From NCBI GenBank assembly GCA_021767325.1, contig JAASTM010000201.1:1-5398 (forward strand): 5,398 bases of DNA, read 5' to 3'. Below the pieces are notes generated by a model. The model was given only the letters and a program-made list of their open reading frames with translations. It was not told the origin of the DNA and did not search any database. Of the stretch, positions 1-5,398 are shown piece after piece. Source of the stretch: Spirochaetales bacterium. GTDB lineage: Bacteria > Spirochaetota > Spirochaetia > DSM-16054 > Sediminispirochaetaceae. The position numbers and the translations under genes were made by a program. Within the stretch, counting starts at the first letter, position 1. Every line of letters begins with the position of its first letter.

Positions 1-1056
1 CGCGCCTTTCAAAAAGATTCCCCGGATAATCACAAAATAGTACCGCAGCGGAAGGGCGTAGGTCACATATTGAATCACCTGCGGCATATTTTCTATCGGA
101 AATGCAAACCCTGATAGAAAGATCATGGGTAGCATTACGAAAAAGAGAGCACTCATCATCGCCTGCTGTTGAGTGCTCGAAAGAGTCGAGACCAGCAAAC
201 CGAGACCGAGTGTAGACAGCAGAAACAGCGCCGAGAGTACTATCAGCAGCAAAATGCTGCCGGCAGGTACTAAGCCGAATAAGATCCGTGCCGCCGCCAA
301 CACTAACACAACATCCACCATTCCTATCAGAGAAAACGGTACCAATTTTCCCACAATCAGTTGAATAGGTTTGATCGGGGTAACATTCAAATGTTCAAGA
401 GTCCCCTGCTCTTTTTCCTTCACAATCGCCAGAGACGTGAGCAACATGGTTATTACCATCAGCAGCAGGGCCAGAATCCCCGGAACCATGAAGTTACGGC
501 TCTTCAGCTCTGGATTGTACCATACCCGCGGTTCCACTTCGATTGGAATGGCCGCACCTGCTGCAGTATCAGCCCCCGGGCTGTTCTCTTGCGCTGCTGA
601 CTGCAGATTTTCAAGCTGGATCGCTGCTGAAAACCTGCTCACAATTATATCGGCGTAGTTGAGTGCGATGGTGGCGGTGTTGGCGTCCGCCCCATCGGCG
701 ATGAGCTGCAGCCGGGCTCTTCGACCGCGTGACAAATCAGCCTGAAAGTCCGGTGGAATTACCAGCGCCGCCACAATGCGCCCTTCGTTTATGTAGCGGT
801 CGATGAGTGCGGGAGACTGAAAGCGATCCTCGGCGGAAAAATAGCCTGATTGTATGAACTTGTCTACCAGTCGCCGGCTTTCTACGCTGTTATCGTGGTC
901 AAGCACTGCCAGCGGAATCATGTCGACATCCAGGTTGGCGGCATATCCGAGCAGCAGCAGCTGCAAGATCGGAGCCACAAAAACTATCGGCAGCATCTTT
1001 TTATCACGTTTGAGCTGGGCAAACTCTTTTCTCAGAAAATGAGCGATAATACTCAT
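1..1056 (-). CDS. ABC-2 type permease, second paralogue (3' partial)
   Basis: Second inner-membrane permease subunit. The frame from the ATG at 1056 stays open for 352 codons to the left edge, so the C-terminus is missing. Compared with the first permease, about 33 residues containing the last TM segment should lie beyond base 1. It has the same layout: KEFAQLKRD near the N-terminus, TM1 about 22-41, extracytoplasmic domain about 43-187, then TMs at about 190-212, 238-260, 266-290 and 297-320. Signatures shared with the first permease are ADGADANT (120-127), PRVWYNPELKS (176-186), KEKEQGTLEHL (213-223) and SGFAFPIENMP (315-325). Between about 150 and 172 there is an Ala/Gly-rich, low-complexity linker longer than the matching Gly-rich turn in the first permease. 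It probably forms a heterodimer with that permease, powered by the two upstream ATPases. Family assignment is secure; the exact subunit name is not. Confidence 0.93.
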   Translation of the reverse strand, partial: MSIIAHFLRKEFAQLKRDKKMLPIVFVAPILQLLLLGYAANLDVDMIPLAVLDHDNSVESRRLVDKFIQSGYFSAEDRFQSPALIDRYINEGRIVAALVIPPDFQADLSRGRRARLQLIADGADANTATIALNYADIIVSRFSAAIQLENLQSAAQENSPGADTAAGAAIPIEVEPRVWYNPELKSRNFMVPGILALLLMVITMLLTSLAIVKEKEQGTLEHLNVTPIKPIQLIVGKLVPFSLIGMVDVVLVLAAARILFGLVPAGSILLLIVLSALFLLSTLGLGLLVSTLSSTQQQAMMSALFFVMLPMIFLSGFAFPIENMPQVIQYVTYALPLRYYFVIIRGIFLKGA

Positions 1057-2174
1057 GCTAATCCCCCTCTCTTCATTCGCACCGCACTCACCGTGAGCAT
1101 AATAAGCGAAAACAGAATCAAAGCCCCCGTTTCAAACCAGAACACCTGCAGAGGGGCCCCTTTCAGCATTATGCCGCGCAGAGCTACAAGGTAATAGCGG
1201 GCGGGAATTATGTAGGTAGCTACCTGGACGAATACCGGCATGTTGCGGATAGGAAAAATGAACCCCGAGAGGATGAAGGTGGGCAACAGCGTGATTATCG
1301 TAGCCAGCATGAAGGCGACCTGCTGCGAATCTGCAATGGTGGAGATCAGCAAGCCCAGCGAGAGACAACTGAGTAAAAAAATGAAGGTAACCAGCATTAG
1401 TGCCCAAAAGCTGCCCTGTATCCGGATATCGAAAAAATAGCTCCCGGCCATTAAAACCATCAGGGCGATAATCACCGACAGCAGCGTATAGGGAACCGTT
1501 TTACCTACTACCAGTTGTACCGGATGAATTGGGGCGACGATCAGCTGCTCCATCGTTCCGTGCTCTTTTTCACGGACTATCGACATAGCAGTAGAGATAA
1601 CCGCCGTAACCACCAGTATCAGGGCAATCAGTCCCGGTATGAGATACACCGGACTTCTGAGCTCCGGATTGAACCACACCCTGGGTCTGAAATCGATTCC
1701 ACCGGCCTGCAGCTCTCCGCCGCCCTGAGCTTCGAGCAGTTCGATCGAAGCATCCTGTACTACCCGCTGCACATACCCCATAGCAGTGGCCCCGATATTT
1801 GAATTGGTCCCGTCTATGAGAATCTGCAGCTTGGCGGTCTCTCCTCTTCCGATTGCCCGAGAGTAGCCCTTGGGAAACACTACCACGCACTGGACTGCCT
1901 GACTCTCGATCAGGTAGTCCACCTCACTCAGACGGTCGATATATCCCATCCAGTCGAAATACTCGGTAGCTGTGAATTTCTGCACCAGACTACGGCTAAG
2001 ACTGCTGCGGTCGTAGTCGACAGCCCCGAGTTTGATGTGCTTCACATCAAGGCTGATGGCGTAGCCGAACATAACCAGCAGGAACAGGGGGATAAACAGT
2101 AGAACCCCCAGGGTGCGCGGGTCGCGGATCACCTGTCGAAACTCTTTTTTCGCTATCGGTAGGATGTTATTCAT
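1053..2174 (-). CDS. ABC-2 type permease, YbhS/YbhR-like
   Basis: Inner-membrane subunit of the exporter, 373 aa, complete. Layout: cytoplasmic N-terminal helix with KKEFRQVIRDPR (9-20), TM1 about 22-43, a large extracytoplasmic domain about 45-175, then five TM segments at about 178-199, 228-249, 257-278, 285-307 and 347-365, and a basic end (RMKRGG). Family signatures: DGTNSN (121-126), RVWFNPELRSP (165-175), REKEHGTMEQL (201-211, after TM2 at the ATPase-facing side), and SGFIFPIRNMP (303-313). This single-TM / big domain / five-TM plan is the ABC2_membrane_3 type shared by YhhJ, YbhS and YbhR. It is paralogous to the next gene, with which it shares the ATGA start-stop overlap, so the two probably form a heterodimer. 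I cannot tell which of YbhS or YbhR it matches better. The substrate is not predictable. Confidence 0.94.
   Translation of the reverse strand: MNNILPIAKKEFRQVIRDPRTLGVLLFIPLFLLVMFGYAISLDVKHIKLGAVDYDRSSLSRSLVQKFTATEYFDWMGYIDRLSEVDYLIESQAVQCVVVFPKGYSRAIGRGETAKLQILIDGTNSNIGATAMGYVQRVVQDASIELLEAQGGGELQAGGIDFRPRVWFNPELRSPVYLIPGLIALILVVTAVISTAMSIVREKEHGTMEQLIVAPIHPVQLVVGKTVPYTLLSVIIALMVLMAGSYFFDIRIQGSFWALMLVTFIFLLSCLSLGLLISTIADSQQVAFMLATIITLLPTFILSGFIFPIRNMPVFVQVATYIIPARYYLVALRGIMLKGAPLQVFWFETGALILFSLIMLTVSAVRMKRGGLA
1063..1068 (-). promoter_or_regulatory. Ribosome binding site of the second permease gene
   Basis: AGGGGG on the minus strand, six bases before the ATG at 1056, within the last codons of the first permease. 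The genes overlap by ATGA (stop TGA at 1053-1055), a classic translational-coupling junction. Confidence 0.75.
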
Positions 2175-3135
2175 TGGGCGGCTCCTGTGATGTTTCGGCG
2201 TCCGCCGGGCCGCCACGGGATTGCTCTATCAGGCCGATAAACACGTCCTCCAGCCCCGGCTGTATCGGCTGAATTGATTCAACCTGCAGCCCCGCGTTTT
2301 CGAGTTTCGCGTGCAGGGTCTCCGGGCTTGCAGTACCATGCAGATGGATTCTGGTTCCGAAGAGTGAGACATCCACTACCTGCGGATCATGCTTCAGAAG
2401 CGCAACCGCCTCGAGGGGGCGATTACAGATAATTTCACTGAACTCGCCCTTGCGGTACTCCTTCTTGATGTAAGCCGGACTGCCGGCTGCCACGATTTCC
2501 CCGGCATGCATGAATACAATATTGTTACAGTACTCAGCCTCATCCAGATAATGGGTGGTTACAAGAACTGTGGTCCCCTCGGCGGCAAACTGGTTGATGA
2601 GCCGCCAGAACTCCCGGCGGGAGACCGGATCTACACCGCCGGTCGGTTCATCCAGAAAGACAATTTGTGGAGAGTGGATTACCGCACAACCCAGGGCAAG
2701 CCGCTGTTTCATCCCACCGGACAGTTCTGAAGTCAGACTATCATGACGGTCGGCCAGTCCCGACATGGAGAGAATCCATTCGCGCCGCCTGAGCATTGTG
2801 CCGTTTGAAAGTCCGTACACTCCGGCGAAAAAACGAATATTCTCATCCACCGTCAGATCGTGATACAGGGAGAACTCCTGGGACATGTAACCTATACTGC
2901 GTTTTACCCCCTCCGGGTTTCTGTGCACATCAACCCCGCCAACCGCTGCCTTCCCGCCGGATGGGGGCAGCAGTCCGCACAACATTCTAATAGTGGTTGA
3001 TTTGCCGGCCCCGTTGGCGCCGAGCAAGCCGAAGATGCTGCCGGCCTTTACACTGAAGGAAATCTTATTGACAGCGGTAAAATGTCCGAAGCGTTTTTCC
3101 AGCTGATCGACCTCGATTGCATTTCCCCTGTTCAT
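2167..3135 (-). CDS. ABC transporter ATPase, YbhF C-half-like
   Basis: Second ATP-binding subunit of the exporter, 322 aa, complete. Motifs in order: Walker A GANGAGKST (39-47), Q-loop YMSQ (Q86), signature LSGGMKQR (138-145), Walker B IVFLDE (158-163), D-loop GVDP (167-170), H-loop TTHYLDEAE with His195. All catalytic residues are intact, unlike the first ATPase. Residues about 215-305 form the extra C-terminal domain seen in DrrA/CcmA-type ATPases, ending in PGLEDVF; the last 17 or so residues are a polar, acidic tail. Its FFAGVYGL stretch resembles the C-terminal half of E. coli YbhF as I remember it. The start at 3135 has a good ribosome site and places Walker A at the usual distance. The stop overlaps the downstream permease start by 8 bases, which fits an ATPase-permease partnership. 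Likely it pairs with the first ATPase as a heterodimer; a homodimer is possible. Confidence 0.95.
   Translation of the reverse strand: MNRGNAIEVDQLEKRFGHFTAVNKISFSVKAGSIFGLLGANGAGKSTTIRMLCGLLPPSGGKAAVGGVDVHRNPEGVKRSIGYMSQEFSLYHDLTVDENIRFFAGVYGLSNGTMLRRREWILSMSGLADRHDSLTSELSGGMKQRLALGCAVIHSPQIVFLDEPTGGVDPVSRREFWRLINQFAAEGTTVLVTTHYLDEAEYCNNIVFMHAGEIVAAGSPAYIKKEYRKGEFSEIICNRPLEAVALLKHDPQVVDVSLFGTRIHLHGTASPETLHAKLENAGLQVESIQPIQPGLEDVFIGLIEQSRGGPADAETSQEPPNE
2182..2186 (-). promoter_or_regulatory. Ribosome binding site of the first permease gene
   Basis: AGGAG on the minus strand, seven bases before the ATG at 2174. That ATG lies inside ATGAATAA, which also contains the stop of the ATPase gene (TAA, 2167-2169), an 8-base overlap. 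This supports the start at 2174 over the in-frame Met at 2216, whose extra residues are a basic, His/Arg-rich stretch that does not fit the family. Confidence 0.8.
2604..2659 (-). repeat. Paralogous repeat, copy B (Walker B / D-loop region)
   Basis: Partner of the stretch at 5020-5075, in the same orientation. Recombination between the two copies would delete the TolC-like gene and fuse the front of the first ATPase to the back of the second. Confidence 0.6.
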
Positions 3136-3138
3136 GAG

Positions 3139-4611
3139 TTACCGCTCCACCTTTCCATCCATTTTGTCCTGCCCTGTATCAGCTCCCAGATCAAACCGGA
3201 GCTTGGATATGCTTCGCCGGCATGCAATATGAGCCCGGCTCCTGGCCAGCTGCGCTTCGAGCAGTTTCTCCTGGGCGGTCACCACATCGGAGTTAACCGC
3301 AATTCCCGATCGGTATTTATCATAGACGATTCTGTAATTCTCCCGGGCCTGATTCAGAATGGTTTCGGCGGCCTGCAGCTGACGTTCAGCCTGTTCGAGA
3401 TTCAATACATCCTGCTTTATTTGCAGCGAGATGGAGCGAATCAATTCCTCATCCTGCCGGTGCAGCTGCTGTAATGCCTTTTCGGCAGCCTGCTTCTGCG
3501 GACCGATCAGCTTGTAGCCGCCTATATCGATCTGTCCGCTTATTCCCACCCGCCAGGTAAGCAGAAAATCGTCCTCCGGCGGAAACTGACGTGAGTTTGG
3601 ATTCGCATAGTCCATCTGTCCGATGAGTGCAATACTTGGCAGCCACTGCCCTGATATTTGGCGGAGCTCAGCGCTCTGCATCTCCTGTTTGACCCGGTTC
3701 AGCTGCACCTCGGGGCGCTGTCGCAGGGCAGCCGACAGGAGCCGATTGTAGTGCTCGGCCGCATACGCCGGGGGTGCCGTAAAATCCTGAGAAAAATCGT
3801 ATTCGGGGGTAATGCCCTGTGATTCTGGCAGAGAAAGCATCAACTGCAGCTGGAGCTCCGCTAACTCTCTGGAGTGGACGGATTGAAGATGCTGCACTTT
3901 TGCCTGCTCGCGGCTCATCTCTACCCGCAGTACATCTTCGCGGGTGGCCATGCCTTGCTGGGCGCGGCTGGTGACCTCGCCCACCAGCGCGTCCGCCCGC
4001 TCCACACTCTTTTCCATCACACCCACGAGCTCGGTGGCCTCCACCAGATCCCAGAAGGCCTGGGTAATCCGGAACCTTTCCGCCTGGACCGATTTACGGT
4101 ACGATTCGCGGCTGGAGTGAACCGCCAGTTCGGCCCGGGCGATTCCCGATGTGATTTTATATCCGGTGAACAAAGGCTGCCGGACCTGCAGTGAAAAGCC
4201 CACCGCATCATTATCGCCGCCCCCCAGTTCGATAGATTGTCCACCCAGAGGCGGACCGAGGGAATCAGGAAGTTCGATACTCCCGGGGTCGACTTCGCTC
4301 AAGCGGGTATAATTGCCGGAGAGCTCCAGTGCCCCCCAGCGGTTCCGCCGGGCTGCGGTGCTGCGGGCCTGCCTTTCCTGAATTCCGAGCCGGGCCCCGG
4401 CCACCTGGCTGCTCGCCTCCATCCCGAGCCGCAGACACTCATCCAGGCTCAGCAGCCGGACTTCAGCGCTTTCCTCTTGAGGGACGCCGGCCGCAGCTCC
4501 GCTCTGCTGAGCCACCAGCGGCAGCCCGGCACCCGTGTATAAAAAGACCAGCAGAAGTCCGGCCACGGTGGACCGTCCTCCTCGCTTACTAGTTACTCTC
4601 TGTTTTTTCAT
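3139..4611 (-). CDS. TolC-family outer membrane efflux protein
   Basis: Outer-membrane channel expected to form a trimer spanning the outer membrane and periplasm, giving the exported substrate its way out. The product is 490 aa, normal for the family. Residues 1-34 are a signal peptide: basic start (KKQR, KRGGR), hydrophobic core about 15-32, likely cleavage near VA-QQ (34/35). There is no lipobox Cys, so it is probably not a lipoprotein. Two OEP repeats follow, about 53-264 and 280-477. Each has long Gln/Ala/Glu-rich coiled-coil helices and a similar turn motif (GMATREDV at 220-227, GIAVNSDV at 436-443). Strand segments such as VRQPLFTGYK and SGQIDIGGYK fit the beta-barrel parts. The start at 4611 is supported by a strong ribosome site and the signal peptide; the open frame further upstream overlaps the ATPase gene and encodes an Arg-rich non-protein. 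Its position between two ATPase genes is unusual. Confidence 0.95.
   Translation of the reverse strand: MKKQRVTSKRGGRSTVAGLLLVFLYTGAGLPLVAQQSGAAAGVPQEESAEVRLLSLDECLRLGMEASSQVAGARLGIQERQARSTAARRNRWGALELSGNYTRLSEVDPGSIELPDSLGPPLGGQSIELGGGDNDAVGFSLQVRQPLFTGYKITSGIARAELAVHSSRESYRKSVQAERFRITQAFWDLVEATELVGVMEKSVERADALVGEVTSRAQQGMATREDVLRVEMSREQAKVQHLQSVHSRELAELQLQLMLSLPESQGITPEYDFSQDFTAPPAYAAEHYNRLLSAALRQRPEVQLNRVKQEMQSAELRQISGQWLPSIALIGQMDYANPNSRQFPPEDDFLLTWRVGISGQIDIGGYKLIGPQKQAAEKALQQLHRQDEELIRSISLQIKQDVLNLEQAERQLQAAETILNQARENYRIVYDKYRSGIAVNSDVVTAQEKLLEAQLARSRAHIACRRSISKLRFDLGADTGQDKMDGKVER
3145..3152 (-). promoter_or_regulatory. Ribosome binding site of the second ATPase gene
   Basis: AGGTGGAG on the minus strand, nine bases before the ATG at 3135 and inside the last codons of the TolC-like gene. 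The TolC stop (TAA, 3139-3141) is separated from this ATG by only three bases, so ribosomes finishing TolC can reinitiate here. Confidence 0.8.
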
Positions 4612-5398
4612 CGGTCGCCTCCTCCCGGCGCAACATCGATATGAACACATTTTCGAGAGATGGTGAGACCTCCCGCGCATCCAAGACTTCGACTCCGGCC
4701 TGCAGTACCCGTGAGCTGACCTTCTGCGTGCAGGTCTCCGCATCCTCACAGCGGACATCAAACCGGTCGCCGAATGGCTGTACCTCCAGACACCAGTCCA
4801 CCGACTCCTGGGGCAGGACTGCGCTTGCCCTCCGTACATCTGAAACAGTGAACTCGACGATATGCCCGGGCATCTTTCCGTGCATCTCCGCCGGGCTGTC
4901 CGAGGCCAGCAGTTTACCTCCGGATAGGAGGGCCACCTGGCTGCAGCGCTCGGCCTCGTCGAGGTACGGGGTGCTGACCACGATACTCACCCCGTCCTTG
5001 AGCACCTGTGAGAGGATGAGCCAGAAGTCACGCCGGGAGACCGGATCTACCCCGGTAGTCGGTTCATCCAGGAAAATGACCTCGGGTTTATGTACCAGTG
5101 TGCAGGCCAGTGCCAGCTTTTTTTTCATTCCCCCCGACAGCCTGCCGCCCAGGCGCGAACGGAACGGGGTCAGGCGGGTAAACTCCAGCAGCTCATTTCT
5201 ACGCGCCTTAAAATCCCGTACTTGGTGTATCTCCGCAAAAAACTCGATATTCTCATCGATCGATAGGTCCTCGTACAAGCTGAACCCCTGCGACAGATAA
5301 CCGATTCTGTGTTTCAATTCACGCCGATTACGCTGGACATCCAGTCCCAGCACTTCTACCCGGCCGTCAGTCGGGGGGAGTATTCCGCACATCATCCG
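4589..5398 (-). CDS. ABC transporter ATPase, YbhF N-half-like (5' partial)
   Basis: ATP-binding subunit expected to drive an ABC-2 permease from the cytoplasmic face. The reading frame is open to the window edge. The first visible residues (RMMCGILPP) align with RMLCGLLPP of the second ATPase in this cluster, just after its Walker A, so Walker A and about 48 N-terminal residues lie beyond the edge; the ATG at 5395 is internal. Counting from that Met: Q-loop YLSQ (Q36), signature LSGGM (86-90), Walker B VIFLDE (106-111), D-loop GVDP (115-118), then STPYLDEAERC, where Pro143 replaces the usual H-loop His. The C-terminal domain ends with PSLENVF, typical of the DrrA/YbhF type, and contains Cys202, Cys216 and Cys222. 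From memory, YbhF's N-terminal half has a similar STSYLDEAE motif. The stop (TAG) lies 23 bases inside the next gene, so translation is probably coupled. ABC ATPase identity is very secure; the YbhF-half assignment is inference. Confidence 0.95.
   Translation of the reverse strand, partial: RMMCGILPPTDGRVEVLGLDVQRNRRELKHRIGYLSQGFSLYEDLSIDENIEFFAEIHQVRDFKARRNELLEFTRLTPFRSRLGGRLSGGMKKKLALACTLVHKPEVIFLDEPTTGVDPVSRRDFWLILSQVLKDGVSIVVSTPYLDEAERCSQVALLSGGKLLASDSPAEMHGKMPGHIVEFTVSDVRRASAVLPQESVDWCLEVQPFGDRFDVRCEDAETCTQKVSSRVLQAGVEVLDAREVSPSLENVFISMLRREEATDEKTESN
4618..4626 (-). promoter_or_regulatory. Ribosome binding site of the TolC-like gene
   Basis: GGGAGGAGG on the minus strand, six bases before the ATG at 4611. 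It lies inside the end of the upstream ATPase gene. It decides the start of the TolC-like protein in favour of the Met that begins a signal peptide and against the longer open frame reaching 4839. Confidence 0.85.
5020..5075 (-). repeat. Paralogous repeat, copy A (Walker B / D-loop region)
   Basis: This 56-base stretch matches 2604-2659 in the other ATPase gene at all but about nine positions, including an exact run of 16 bases (5035-5050 against 2619-2634). It encodes LDEPTxGVDPVSRR and the residues next to it. Strong protein constraint explains much of it, but it marks the two ATPases as close paralogues and offers a short tract for recombination between them. Confidence 0.6.

Noticed and set aside
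951..964. GCAGCAGCAGCTGC-like run as a possible trinucleotide repeat.
   Set aside because: It simply encodes Leu-Gln-Leu-Leu-Leu-Leu in TM1 of the second permease with the preferred CTG codon; it is too short to be a repeat locus.
361..1194. Several plus-strand open frames opposite the permeases (for example 371-658 and 850-1194).
   Set aside because: They are shadows of the permease codons on the other strand, with no family features or ribosome sites.
2175..2216. 14-residue extension of the first permease, starting at 2216.
   Set aside because: The ATG at 2174 has AGGAG at good spacing and gives the family-typical N-terminus (MNNILPIAKKEFRQ). The extension is basic and overlaps the ATPase gene.
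3136..3138. Gap between the TolC-like gene and the second ATPase as a site for a promoter or terminator.
   Set aside because: The gap is only three bases and the flanking sequence shows no hairpin with a T-run. The genes look co-transcribed.
4612..4839. 76-codon N-terminal extension of the TolC-like protein, starting at 4839.
   Set aside because: It overlaps the ATPase gene in another frame, is Arg-rich, and would bury the signal peptide. The ATG at 4611 has an excellent ribosome site.
4641..5300. Long plus-strand open frame (219 codons) opposite the first ATPase.
   Set aside because: It is the antisense of a gene with clear ABC motifs. Its translation is Ser/Arg/Thr-rich with no recognisable domain, and there is no convincing ribosome site.

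Overview
The window is a compact, one-direction gene cluster. All five genes read on the minus strand, so they are read from the right edge to the left, and they are packed with overlaps or a 3-base gap. In reading order they are: (1) an ABC-transporter ATPase whose 5' end lies beyond base 5398; (2) a TolC-type outer-membrane efflux protein with a signal peptide; (3) a second, complete ABC ATPase; (4) a complete ABC-2 type permease; (5) a second, paralogous ABC-2 permease that runs off the left edge. There is no gene-free stretch longer than three bases. I see no RNA gene, mobile element, CRISPR array, internal promoter or terminator.

Together the genes encode most of a drug-type or xenobiotic export machine of the YbhG-YbhF-YbhS-YbhR class. 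Two different nucleotide-binding subunits power a heterodimer of two permeases in the inner membrane, and a dedicated TolC-like channel provides the outer-membrane exit. The missing piece is a periplasmic adaptor (HlyD/YbhG family), which would be expected upstream, just past base 5398. In E. coli the two ATPase units are fused in one protein (YbhF). Here they are separate genes, and the outer-membrane channel gene sits between them. The first ATPase resembles the N-terminal half of YbhF and carries Pro instead of the H-loop His. The second resembles the C-terminal half and has a full set of motifs. The pump is therefore probably asymmetric, with one canonical and one degenerate ATP site.

The organism must be a diderm (Gram-negative-type) bacterium, because the operon contains a TolC-family outer-membrane channel with a signal peptide. 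Base composition looks moderately GC-rich, with strong use of CTG and CAG codons and clear Shine-Dalgarno sequences (GGGAGGAGG, AGGTGGAG, AGGAG, AGGGGG). I cannot name the phylum from this window. The substrate is also not readable from the sequence.

This is a recognisable transporter type, not an obviously new system. The points worth a second look are the split YbhF-like ATPase arrangement around the TolC gene, the missing H-loop histidine, and a correctly phased A AAA AAG slippery heptamer in the first ATPase.
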